A stretch of DNA of 64,000 nucleotides from Dallia pectoralis (taxonomy: Eukaryota > Chordata > Actinopteri > Esociformes > Umbridae), in NCBI GenBank assembly GCA_029465975.1, contig CM055745.1:17944258-18008257 (forward strand), written 5' to 3'. Of this stretch, positions 1 through 13,700 are shown piece by piece. The notes under the pieces are model-generated. The model ran no database searches. It saw nothing but the letters and a program-made list of their open reading frames with translations, and was not told the origin of the DNA. Both the position numbers and the translations under genes were made by a program. Positions within the stretch are counted from its first letter, which is position 1. Each line of letters starts with the position of its first letter.

Positions 1-37
1 ACAGTAGTATATGGACTAGTACACACATGTAGTAATA

Positions 38-1349
38 CCTCAGATACAGTCACAGTTATGTAGACGCACAGATTTAGTACATAACACCCCAGATACAGTC
101 ACAGTTATGTAGACACACAGATTTAGTACATAACACCCCAGATACAGTCACAGTTATGTAGACACACAGATTTAGTACATAACACCCCAGATACAGTCAC
201 AGTTATGTAGACACACAGATTTAGTACATAACACCCCAGATACAGTCACAGTTATGTAGACACACAGATTTAGTACATAACACCCCAGATACAGTCACAG
301 TTATGTAGACACACAGCTTTAATACATAACACCCCAGATACAGTCACAGTTATGTAGACACACAGATTTAGTACATAACACCCCAGATACACTCACAGTT
401 ATGTAGACACACAGATTTATGTAACACCCCCCCAGATACAGTCACAGTTATGTAGACACACAGCTTTACATAACACCCCAGATACAGTCACAGTTATGTA
501 GACACACAGATTTAGTACATAACACCCCAGATACAGTCACAGTTATGTAGACACACAGATTTAGTACATAACACCCCAGATACAGTCACAGTTATGTAGA
601 CACACAGATTTAGTACATAACACCCCAGATACAGTCACAGTTATGTAGACACACAGATTTAGTGCATAACACCCCAGATACAGTCACAGTTATGTAGACA
701 CACAGCTTTAATACATAACACCCCAGATACAGTCACAGTTATGTAGACACACAGATTTAGTACATAACACCCCAGATACACTCACAGTTATGTAGACACA
801 CAGATTTAGTACATAACACCCCAGATACAGTCACAGTTATGTAGACACACAGATTTAGTGCATAACACCCCAGATACAGTCACAGTTATGTAGACACACA
901 GATTTAGTACATAACACCCCAGATACACTCACAGTTATGTAGACACACAGATTTAGTACATAACACCCCAGATACAGTCACAGTTATGTAGACACACAGA
1001 TTTAGTACATAACACCCCAGATACAGTCACAGTTATGTAGACACACAGATTTAGTACATAACACCCCAGATACACTCACAGTTATGTAGACACACAGATT
1101 TAGTACATAACACCCCAGATACAGTCACAGTTATGTAGACACACAGATTTAGTGCATAACACCCCAGATACAGTCACAGTTATGTAGACACACAGCTTTA
1201 GTGCATAACACCCCAGATACAGTCACAGTTATGTAGACACACAGCTTTAGTGCATAACACCCCAGATACAGTCACAGTTATGTAGACACACAGATTTAGT
1301 GCATAACACCGCAGATACAGTCACAGTTATGTAGACACACAGATTTAGT
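38..1349. repeat. 49-bp minisatellite, about 27 copies
   Basis: Units share CAGTTATGTAGACACACAG and ACACCCCAGATACAGTC. Variants are point changes (GTACAT/GTGCAT, CAGTC/CACTC) and a few short deletions near 410-470. It lies in the intron after exon 23. Confidence 0.97.
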
Positions 1350-1640
1350 CAAACAGAATTACTACTGGCAATCATTCAAGCAGGTGGATTAATTCAGAAG
1401 CGAAGGGAAAAAGAGGCCCTCCAACAATTTGGCCGATCAAATAATATGCCTTCGTTCCGCTAAAGTTGGAAGAAGACATAACAGGGAATTTGTGAAGGAT
1501 CTAAATGTCAGCTCTGAACACCAAACTGAATGCCACGGTATTTCTACACTATGGCGGAACCCTCAATGCCCTGTGAACAGACAACAGACGGGAGACAGAA
1601 ATTGATAATGCAGATCCAAATTGGAGGAGGAAGGACGTAC
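1350..1640. other. unique intronic sequence, no feature seen
   Basis: Non-repetitive sequence between the 49-bp array and exon 23. No exon of the expected PPIP5K tail is recognisable. Confidence 0.6.
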
Positions 1641-1769
1641 CGTCTCGAAACGGGAAACCGGGGGCCCTGGGGGTTTTGCCTTGGTGCGTGAGGACGTAGT
1701 CCCGCAGGTTGGGGGCGCTAGAGGACACCCCCAGGACAGAGGCGCTGAAGAGGCCCGAGCAGAGGGACC
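1641..1769 (-). CDS. ppip5k1: ppip5k1 exon 23 (last visible)
   Basis: Encodes [20 protein letters not shown] then [11 protein letters not shown] and PFRD, matching the conserved tail segment that in human contains TGLFSTTVLGGSSSAPNLQ. The acceptor is CAACAG| and the donor GACG|GTACGT, both strong, ending in phase 1. The expected following exon is not in 1-1640, so the gene continues beyond the window. Confidence 0.88.
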
Positions 1770-4700
1770 CTGTTGTGGAGTAGCCACAGAGTAGGAGAGA
1801 GGAGGTGGGGCGGGAGAGGAGGCGGGGCGGGAGAGGAGGCGGGGCGGGAGAGGAGGCGGGGGAGAGGAGGCGGGGCGGGAGAGGAGGCGGGGCGGGAGGG
1901 GAGGCGGGGCGAGAGGGGAGGCTGGGCGAGAGGGGGCGGGGCGAGAGGGGAGGCGGGGCGAGAGGAGGCGGGGCGAGAGGGGAGGCGGGGCGAGAGGGGC
2001 GGGAGAGGTGGGGCGGGAGAGGAGGTGGTGCGGGAGAGGAGGTGGTGCGGGAGAGGAGGTGGTGCGGGAGAGGAGGTGGTGCGGGAGAGGAGGTGGGGCG
2101 GGGAGGGGAGGTGGGGCGGGAGGGAGGTGGGGCGGGGAGGAGGAGGGGCGGGAGGGGAGGTGGGGCGGGAGGGGAGTTGGGGCGGGAGGGAGGTGGGGCG
2201 GGAGGTGGGGGCGTTAGGGGAGGTGGGGCGGGAGAGGAGGTGGGGCGGTTTGGGGAGGTGGGGCGGGAGAGGAGGTGGGGCGGGAGAGGAGGTGGGGCGG
2301 GAGAAGAGGTGGGGCGGGAGAGGAGGTGGGGCGGGAGAGGAGGTGGGGCGGGAGGGGAGGTAGGAGAGGAGGTGTGGCGGGAGAGGAGGTAGGAGAGGAG
2401 GTGGGGCGGGAGAGGAGGTGGGGCGGGAGGGGAGGTTAGTCATTAATACACACCATGCGGTTACATCATGACGGGCAGTTCTCTGTTGCTAAGGGGACTG
2501 TATTTGGTCTTTATAACAGAGTGCCCGTCTCCCCTGTTGCTACGGAGACTGTATCTGGTCTTTATAACAGAGTGTATAGCTCAGCTAATAATATATATAC
2601 ATAAATAGTACATATATAGTACATACATATATATATAAATATGTATGTACTATATATGTGTATATATTAATATTAGCTGAGCTATACAGTCATATATGTA
2701 TATATTCTATGTGTGTGTGTGTGTGTGTATATTATTAGCTATAAGGTAAAACCACCAGAACCTGCATTTCTTCCATCTATCTACATGGTGCATCACTTCT
2801 GTACGTGCATAACTTTTGCTTATGCAAATCTGACCAGTCAGTCATGCCATTAAAGGAGAGAGAACAAGAGAGAACATGAAAGAGAACATGAGAGAGAACA
2901 TGAGAGAGAACATGAGAGAGAACATGAGAGAGAACATGAGAGAGAACATGAGAGAGAACATGAGAGAGAACATTGAGGTCGTTCCCATGACATCTCTGAG
3001 ATGGTGCCGATGACGGTGGAGCAGCAGGGTGCCTGAAACCAGATACCCACCTAGGCCAGGTGGTTTGATCTCCGGGGACTGGCGCGAACACGTGGGGAAA
3101 AGGCGGTAGGAGGCGCCCTTAGAGGAGTGGCCCGTGGTGGAGCAGCTCGTGGAGGAGCAGCTTGTGGAGGTGCAGCTCGTGGAGGAGGCCTCAGAGAGAA
3201 CCTGGGTCGGGACGGGCAGACAGGCTGGCAGTGAGACAGACAGCTGGCACTCAGGCAGGTAGTAAAACAACCAGGTGGTCAGAAGTGCAGACGTTCTCCA
3301 GTTACTCAAACACATTCTACTAAAGATGGACTCAAACAGATGGGACAAGCATGGCGTTAACTGGAAATTTGTTCTGACCCCATATTTAAACGTACACGAA
3401 CAGTGAATGTGAGACAGCGGGCACACAATAGTGAACAGATCTCATGAACCAAGTGTGAATGTGAGACAGCGGGCACACAGTAGTGAACAGGTCTCTTGAG
3501 CCAAGTGTGAATGTGAGACAGCGTGCACACAGTAGTGAACAGGTCTCTTGAGCTAAGTGTGAATGTGAGACAGCGGGCACACAGTAGTGAACAGGTCTCT
3601 TGAGCTAAGTGTGAATGTGAGACAGCGGGCACACAGTGGTGAACAGGTCTCTTGAGCTAAGTGTGAATGTGAGACAGTGGGCACACAGTAGTGAACAGGT
3701 ATCTTGAGCTAAGTGTGAATGTGAGACAGCGGGCACACAGTAGTGAACAGGTGTCTTGAGCTAAGTGTGAATGTGAGACAGCGGGCACACACTAGTGAAC
3801 AGGTCTCATGAACCAAGTGTAAATGTGAGACAGCGGACACACAATAGTGAACAGATCTCATGAACCAAGTGTGAATGTGAGACAGCGGGAACACAATAGT
3901 GAGCAGATCTCATGAACCAAGTGTGAATGTGAGACAGCGGGCACACAGTAGTGAACAGGTCTCTTGAGCTAAGTGTGAATGTGAGACAGCGTGCACACAG
4001 TAGTGAACAGGTCTCTTGAGCTAAGTGTGAATGTGAGACAGCGTGCACACAGTAGTGAACAGGTCTCTTGAGCTAAGTGTGAATGTGAGACAGCGGGCAC
4101 ACAGTAGTGAACAGGTCTCTTGAGCTAAGTGTGAATGTGAGACAGCGGGCACCCAATAGTGAACAGGTATCTTGAGCTAAGTGTGAATGTGAGACAGCGG
4201 GCACACAGTAGTGAACAGGTCTCTTGAGCTAAGTGTGAATGTGAGACAGCGGGCACCCAATAGTGAACAGGTATCTTGAGCTAAGTGTGAATGTGAGACA
4301 GCGGGCACACAGTAGTGAACAGGTCTCTTGAGCTAAGTGTGAATGTGAGACAGCGGGCACACAATAGTGAACAGGTCTCATGAACCAAGTGTAAATGTGA
4401 GACAGCGGGCACACAATAGTGAACAGATCTCATGAACCAAGTGTGAATGTGAGACAGCGGGAACACAATAGTGAACAGATCTCATGAACCAAGGGTGAAT
4501 GTAAGACAGCGGGCACACAATAGTGAACAGATCTCATGAACCAAGTGTGAATGTGAGACAGCGGGCACACAATAGTGAACAGATCTCATGAACCAAGTGT
4601 GAATGTGAGACAGCGGGCACACAATAGTGAACAGATCTCATGAACCAAGTGTGAATGTGAGACAGCGGGCACACAGTAGTGAACAGATCTCATGAACCAA

Positions 4701-7700
4701 GTGTGAATGTGAGACAGCGGGCACACAGTAGTGAACAGGTCTCTTGAGCTAAGTGTGAATGTGAGACAGCGGGCACACAATAGTGAACAGGTCTCATGAA
4801 CTAAGTGTGAATGTGAGACAGCGGGCACACAGGAGTGAACAGGTCTCATGAACTAAGTGTGAATGTGAGGCAGCGGGCACACAATAGTGAACAGATCTCA
4901 TGAACCAAGTGTGAATGTGAGACAGCGGGCACACAATAGTGAACAGATCTCATGAACCAAGTGTGAATGTGAGACAGCGGGCACACAGTAGTGAATAGAT
5001 CTCATGAACTAAGTGTGAATGTGAGACAGCGGGCACACAGTAGTGAACAGGTCTCATGAACTAAGTGTGAATGTGAGACAGCGGGCACACAGTAGTGAAC
5101 AGGTCTCGTGAACTAAGTGTGAATGTTTTGACAGCGGGCACACAGGAGTGAACAGGTCTCATGAACTAAATGTGAGACAGCGGGCACACAGTAGTGAACA
5201 GATCTCATGAACTAAGTGTGAATGTGAGACAGCGGGCACACAGTAGTGAACAGATCTCATGAACTAAGTGTGAGACAGCGGGCACACAGTAGTGAACAGG
5301 TCTCATGCACTAAGTGTGAATGTGAGGCAGCGGGCACACAATAGTGAACAGATCTCATGAACTAAGTGTAAGACAGCGGGCACACAGTAGTGAACAGGTC
5401 TCATGAACTAAGTGTGAATGTGAGGCAGCGGGCACACAATAGTGAACAGATCTCATGAACCAAGTGTGAATGTGAGACAGCGGGCACACAGTAGTGAACA
5501 GATCTCATGAACTAAGTGTGAATGTGAGACAGCGGGCACACAGTAGTGAACAGGTCTCATGAACTAAATGTGAGACAGCGGGCACACAGTAGTGAACAGG
5601 TCTCATGAACTATGTGTGAATATGTGACAGCGGGCACACAGTAGTGAACAGGTCTCATGAACTAAGTGTTAATGTGAGACAGCGGGCACACAGTAGTGAA
5701 CAGGTCTCATGAACTAAGTGTGAATGTTTTGACAGCGGGCACACAGGAGTGAACAGGTCTCATGAACTAAATGTGAGACAGCGGGCACACAGTAGTGAAC
5801 AGATCTCATGAACTAAGTGTGAATGTGAGACAGCGGGCACACAGTAGTGAACAGATCTCATGAACTAAGTGTGAGACAGCAGGCACACAGTAGTGAACAG
5901 GTCTCATGCACTAAGTGTGAATGTGAGGCAGCGGGCACACAGTAGTGAACAGATCTCATGAACTAAGTGTGAATGTGAGACAGCGGGCACACAGTAGTGA
6001 ACAGGTCTCTTGAGCTAAGTGTGAATGTGAGACAGCGGGCACCCAATAGTGAACAGGTATCTTGAGCTAAGTGTGAATGTGAGACAGCGGGCACACAGTA
6101 GTGAACAGGTCTCTTGAGCTAAGTGTGAATGTGAGACAGCGGGCACACAATAGTGAACAGATCTCATGAACCAAGGGTGAATGTAAGACAGCGGGCACAC
6201 AATAGTGAACAGATCTCATGAACCAAGTGTGAATGTGAGACAGCGGGCACACAATAGTGAACAGATCTCATGAACCAAGTGTGAATGTGAGACAGCGGGC
6301 ACACAATAGTGAACAGATCTCATGAACCAAGTGTGAATGTGAGACAGCGGGCACACAGTAGTGAACAGATCTCATGAACCAAGTGTGAATGTGAGACAGC
6401 GGGCACACAGTAGTGAACAGGTCTCTTGAGCTAAGTGTGAATGTGAGACAGCGGGCACACAATAGTGAACAGGTCTCATGAACTAAGTGTAAATGTGAGA
6501 CAGCGGGCACACAGTAGTGAACAGGTTCCATGAACTAAGTGTGAATGTGAGACAGCGGGCACACACTAGTGAACAGGTCTCATGAACTAAGTGTGAATGT
6601 GAGGCAGCGGGCACACAATAGTGAACAGATCTCATGAACCAAGTGTGAATGTGAGACAGCGGGCACACAATAGTGAACAGATCTCATGAACTAAGTGTGA
6701 ATGTGAGACAGCGGGCACACAGTAGTGAACAGATCTCATGAACTAAGTGTGAGACAGCGGGCACACAGTAGTGAACAGGTCTCATGCACTAAGTGTGAAT
6801 GTGAGGCAGCGGGCACACAATAGTGAACAGATCTCATGAACTAAGTGTGAATGTGAGACAGCGGGCACACAATATTGAACAGGTCTCATGAACTAAGTGT
6901 GAATGTGAGGCAGCGGGCACACAATATTGAACAGATCTCATGAACCAAGTGTGAATGTGAGACAGCGGGCACACAATAGTGAACAGATCTCATGAACCAA
7001 GTGTGAATGTGAGACAGCGGGCACACAGTAGTGAACAGATCTCATGAACTAAGTGTGAATGTGAGACAGCGGGCACACAGTAGTGAACAGGTCTCATGCA
7101 CTAAGTGTGAATGTGAGGCAGCGGGCACACAATAGTGAACAGATCTCATGAACTAAGTGTGAATGTGAGACAGCGGGCACACAATATTGAACAGGTCTCA
7201 TGAACTAAGTGTGAATGTGAGGCAGCGGGCACACAATATTGAACAGATCTCATGAACCAAGTGTGAATGTGAGACAGCGGGCACACAATAGTGAACAGAT
7301 CTCATGAACCAAGTGTGAATGTGAGACAGCGGGCACACAGTAGTGAACAGATCTCATGAACTAAGTGTGAATGTGAGACAGCGGGCACACAGTAGTGAAC
7401 AGGTCTCATGAACTAAATGTGAGACAGCGGGCACACAGTAATGAACAGGTCTCATGAACTATGTGTGAATATGTGACAGCGGGCACACAGTAGTGAACAG
7501 GTCTCATGAACTAAATGTGAGACAGCGGGCACACAGTAGTGAACAGATCTCATGAACTAAGTGTGAATGTGAGACAGCGGGCACACAGTAGTGAACAGAT
7601 CTCATGAACTAAGTGTGAGACAGCAGGCACACAGTAGTGAACAGGTCTCATGCACTAAGTGTGAATGTGAGGCAGCGGGCACACAGTAGTGAACAGATCT

Positions 7701-10700
7701 CATGAACTAAGTGTGAATGTGAGACAGCGGGCACACAGTAGTGAACAGATCTCATGAACTAAGTGTGAATGTGAGACAGCGGGCACACAGTAGTGAAAAG
7801 ATCTCATGAACTAAGTGTGAGACAGCGGGCACACAGTAGTGAACAGGTCTCATGAACTAAGTGTGAGACAGCGGGCACACAGTAGTGAACAGGTCTCATG
7901 AACTAAGTGAGACAGCGGGCACACAGTAGTGAACAGGTCTCATGAACTAAGTGTGAGACAGCGGGCACACAGTAGTGAACAGGTCTCATGAACTAAGTGT
8001 GAGACAGCGGGCACACAGTAGTGAACAGGTCTCATGAACTAAGTGTGAGACAGCGGGCACACAGTAGTGAACAGATATCATGAACTAAGTGTGAGACAGC
8101 GGGCACACAGTAGTGAACAGATCTCATGAACTAAGTGTGAGACAGCGGGCACACAGTAGTGAACAGATATCATGAACTAAGTGTGAGACAGCGGGCACAC
8201 AGTAGTGAACAGGTCTCATGAACTAAGTGTGAGACAGCGGGCACACAGTAGTGAACAGGTCTCATGAACTAAGTGTGAGACAGCGGGCACACAGTAGTGA
8301 ACAGGTCTCATGAACTAAGTGTGAGACAGCGGGCACACAGTAGTGAACAGATATCATGAACTAAGTGTGAGACAGCGGGCACACAGTAGTGAACAGATAT
8401 CATGAACTAAGTGTGAGACAGCGGGCACACAGTAGTGAACAGGTCTAATAAACTACCTCCATTGAGCTGGTCTTGAGGTTACGGATGAGGTGGGATCGTC
8501 TGATGCTGTTCGTCTCAGAGATGGGCAGTGCCAAGTCTGGCTCGTCCTCTGACAGGTCTTCCAGACTGCCTTGGTTGGTCTGCTTCTCCTGGTTCTGGAT
8601 TGAAGCAAAGAAATCAGAGAGAAGGTTTACAGACACAAGTGCAGTCCAAACACACACACAGACAGAAACCCACTGACCTCAGCAGAAGCTGGACGAAAAC
8701 CAAAACCCAGAGGGATCTTCTCCTCGTCCTCACAGCCCTTCACCCCTGGACTGAAGTGGAGCTCCACGTGGAAACGTTCTTCTGAACTGGGGTCCTGGTT
8801 GGAAGCCAAAAATAAAGCAATTGTGGTAAGAAGAGCAGATCCAGACAAACAGAACCAGCCAGCTGGATCAACACAGGGACAATGGGACCAGACCTTGTTG
8901 TTGTCTTCATACAGCATGATGACTATCTGGGTCATGTAGTTCAGCTCAGGGACGGCACCAAGGTAGTCCATCGCCTGTTTCCACTGCTGGTCCTTCACCG
9001 CCTGACACACACACACACACACACTTTGTGAGGCTGCAAATCAAAATGTACATGTACTAGAGGAAAAGGTCCCTAGAGGGACAATAGAGAGATTTCAGAC
9101 TTTAGAGGGACAGAGAGTGCAACATATTAAGGATTGACCACTGACACAGAGCAGTACACTGCAGACTGCCCTTGACCACTGACACAGAGCAGTACACTGC
9201 AGACTGCCCTTGACCACTGACACAGAGCAGTACACTGCAGACTGCCCTTGACCACTGACACAGAGCAGTACACTGCAGACTGCCCTTGACCACTGACACA
9301 GAGCAGTACACTGCAGACTGCCCTTGACCACTGACACAGAGCAGTACACTGCAGACTGCCCTTGACCACTGACACAGAGCAGTACACTGCAGACTGCCCT
9401 TGACCACTGACACAGAGCAGTACACTGCAGACTGCCCTTGACCACTGACACAGAGCAGTACACTGCAGACTGCCCTTGACCACTGACACAGAGCAGTACA
9501 CTGCAGACTGCCCTTGACCACTGACACAGAGCAGTACACTGCAGACTGCCCTTGACCACTGACACAGAGCAGTACACTGCAGACTGCCCTTGACCACTGA
9601 CACAGAGCAGTACACTGCAGACTGCCCTTGACCACTGTCACAGAGCAGTACACTGCAGACTGCCCTTGACCACTGACACAGGGCAGTACACAGCAGGCTG
9701 ACTCATCTACAGTCAGGCTGTGAACATAGCAGAGCTCATTCTCAGTATCGCAGCCTTGTACAGATAACCGGGGCAGCTCACTCGTAATATGAGGTGCCAA
9801 TATTAAAGCACCATGTCAGCCAAAGCATTCTCTGTATAGAGGTCAAATAAGCAGCTCACTTCCAAAAGTAGCAACTCCCACTGACCTGCCCCTGAACTGT
9901 CAATATCTGTCTCACATAACATTACAGACCTGAACTGTCAATATCTAGCTTATATAACATTACAGACCTGCCCCTGAACTGTCAATCTGTCTCACATAAC
10001 ATTACAGACCTGAACTGTCAATATCTAGCTTATATAACATTACAGACCTGCCCCTGAACTGTCAATATCTGGCTTATATAACATTACAGACCTGAACTGT
10101 CAATATCTAGCATTTGGTTTACGTGGGTCTGTACCAACTCTCTATCAACAGACTAGCATTTGGTTTATGTGGGTCTGTACCAACTCTCTATCAACAGACT
10201 AGCATTTGGTTTATGTGGGTCTGTACCAACTCTCTATCAACAGACTAGCATTTGGTTTATGTGGGTCTGTACCAACTCTCTATCAACAGACTAGCATTTG
10301 CCATCTTGTTTTTTTTCTTCTATGTGGTCAAAGTGCCAGTGACATCACACCACATAATATATGCAGAACATGGTTTGCAGTTCTCTTAAGGAACAGGCTG
10401 TGGCACCTGCAGTTATAAACTGTAACAAATCGTTTTAGTAATAAATGATGACCGTTTTTGTCATAATTTTCCAAATACCACAATTTACAGACCAATTCTG
10501 GTTCCCAGATGGGCTTATATGTTATATTGACAACTGTCAAGCCATGATTGTGTGGGACTGATGCTTCCTTAACTAGCTGCTGTGCCAACTCACGTCTAGC
10601 GGTGCCAACTCACATCTAGCGGTGCCAACTCACGTCTAGCGGTGCCAACGTACGTCTAGCGGTGCCAACGTACGTCTAGCGGTGCCAACTCACGTCTAGC

Positions 10701-13700
10701 GGTGCCAACTCACGTCTAGCGGTGCCAACTCACGTCTAGCGGTGCCAACTCACGTCTAGCGGTGCCAACTCACGTCTAGCGGTGCCAACTCACGTCTAGC
10801 GGTGCCAACTCACGTCTAGCGGTGCCAACGTACGTCTAGCGGTGCCAACTTACGTCTAGTAGTGCCCCGTATCGGAAGATGCTGAGGAGAGAGTGAACGT
10901 GGCTCTCACTGGTGAAATACAGGCGTGTCCGGACGTGTCGCCCAGGAGACATGACCCCTCGTGAGTACCTGAACCACCAGAGGGAACGAAAGACAAAAGG
11001 TGATCACATACAAGGGCTCTGAGGAACCTCAAAAGGTGATCACACACTGGGCTCTGAGGAACCTCAAAAGGTGATCACACAGAAGGGCTCTGAGGAACCA
11101 CAAAAGGTGATCACACACAAGGGCTCTGAGGAACCACAAAAGGTGATCACACACTGGGCTTTGAGGAACCTCAGAAGGTGATCACACACTGGGCTCTGAA
11201 GAACCTCAAAAGGTGATCACACACTGGGCTCTGAGGAACCTCAAAAGGTGATCACACACTGGGCTTTGAGGAACCTCAAAAGGTGATCACACACTGGGCT
11301 TTGAGGAACCTCAGAAGGTGATCACACACTGGGCTCTGAAGAACCTCAAAAGGTGATCACACACAAGGGCTCTGAGGAACCACAGAAGGTGATCACACAC
11401 TGGGCTCTGAGGAACCTCAAGGGGGGGTTTCTTAGGTCAGAACTGGTCCTAAAGGACTGAGATGACAGGATGGACAAGTACAGGTATCACAGTGTTCTTG
11501 GTAACAGTGATAACCAGACATAGCACACATTGATGAGAACCTACAATAACTGGTACTTGTGCAGTGGCAGTAACATCTGGATAAAGGCAGTAACATCTGG
11601 ATAAAGGCAGTAACATCTGGATAAATGCAAGAGAAGATCAGACAATAACTGGTACGTGTGCAGTGGCAGTAACATCTGGATAAAGGCAGTAACATCTGGA
11701 TAAAGGCAGTAACATCTGGATAAATGCAATAACATCTGGATAAATGCAATAGACGATCAGACAATAACTGGTACTTGTGCAGTGGCAGTAACATCTGGAT
11801 AAAGGCAGTAACATCTGGATAAAGGCAGTAGCATCTGGATAAAGGCAGTAACATCTGGATAAAGGCAGTAACATCTGGATAAAGGCAGTAGCATCTGGAT
11901 AAAGGCAGTAACATCTGGATAAAGGCAGTAACATCTGGATAAAGGCAGTAGCATCTGGATAAAGGCAGTAGCATCTGGATAAAGGCAGTAGCATCTGGAT
12001 AAAGGCAGTAGCATCTGGATAAAGGCAGTAGCATCTGGATAAAGGCAGTAACATCTGGATAAAGGCAGTAGCATCTGGATAAAGGCAGTAACATCTGGAT
12101 AAAGGCAGTAACATCTGGATAAAGGCAGTAGACCATCAGAAACTCAGCATTATAAACACAGTTGCACTGCAACTCACAGAGGATGCAGCTTGTTGACAGC
12201 CTCATCTTCATGGGTTCTCTGTAGGTCCAGCTGGATCTTCTTCATCAGGGGCAGGCAGTAGGCCTGAGCGATGTCCAGCTTCTCAGACGTATTGATGCCA
12301 TACTCCTAGAGACAAACATAATCCATAATCATAAAGGCCTAATCATCATGCAAGTCTGATGGGAGGAGTCTGAAGTGTGTCTAATCATCCTGTAAACCTG
12401 AGGGGAGGAGTCTGAAGTGTGTCTAATCATCCTGAGGGGAGGAGTCTGAAGTGTGTCTAATCATCCTGTAACGCTGAGTGGAGGAGTCAGGTAGATGTGA
12501 ATGAGTCCTCCCATCACCTGAGGTATAACGATATCAGCCAGAGCTCGAGACAGCCTGAACAGTTCCAGCGTGTCCTCCAGTCCCAGCGTGGAATTGTGCT
12601 GGGTGTCGTATTTCACACAGTCGTAGATGTCTGGGATCTTGCTGATGTCGTAACGGCCCGACTTATTACGGAAATCCCGCTCCAGCTTGGACCAGCGTTG
12701 GAGCATGAGCTCCAGGGACTCACTGTGGTACAGCTGCAGATCTGTTAGGATAAACAGGTAGGACAAACAGGTAGGAGGTAGGATAAATATGTAGGATAAC
12801 CATGTAGGACAAACAGGTAGGAGGTAGGACAAACAGGTAGGACAAACAGGTAGGACAAACATGTAGGACAAACATGTAGGACAAACATGTAGGACAAACA
12901 GGTAGGATAAACAGGTAGGGCAAACAGGTAGGGCAAACAGGTAGGGCAAACAGGTAGGGCAAACAGGTAGGGCAAACAGGTAGGGCAAACAGGTAGGGCA
13001 AACAGGTAGGGCAAACAGGTAGGGCAAACAGGTAGGACAAACAGGTAGGACAAACAGGTAGGACAAACAGGTTGGAGGTAGGATAAACAGGTAGGAGGTA
13101 GGATAAACAGGTAGGATAAACAGGTAGGATAAACAGGTAGGATAAACAGGTAGGAGGTAGGATAAACAGGTAGGACAAACAGGTAGGATAAACATGTAGG
13201 ATAAACAGGTAGGAGGTAGGATAAACAGGTAGGATAAACAGGTATGACAAACAGGTAGGACAAACAGGTAGGAGGTAGGATAAACAGGTAGGACAAACAG
13301 GTAGGATAAACAGGTAGGACAAACATGTAGGATAAACAGGTAGGATAAACAGGTAAGAGGTAGGATAAATACATAGGATAACCAGGTAGGACAAACAGGT
13401 AGGACAAACAGGTAGGACAAACAGGTAGGACAAACAGGTAGGACAAACAGGTAGGGCAAACAGGTAGGATAAACAGGTAAGAGGTAGGATAAATACATAG
13501 GATAACCAGGTAGGACAAACAGGTAGGACAAACAGGTAGGACAAACAGGTAGGACAGACAGGTAGGACAGACAGGTAGGACAGACAGGTAGGACAGACAG
13601 GTAGGACAGACAGGTAGGACAGACAGGTAGGAGGTAGGATAAACAGGTAGGAGGTAGGACAAACAGGTAGGACAAACAGGTAGGACAAACAGGTAAGACA

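Noticed and set aside
1773..2443. Gly/Arg-rich and Pro/Ser-rich frames in the G-rich array
   Set aside because: Artefacts of a 17-bp repeat; they overlap in three frames and both strands.
10582..10859. CRISPR-like or regulatory direct repeats
   Set aside because: Repeats are contiguous without unique spacers, and the genome is eukaryotic; the same holds for the other arrays.
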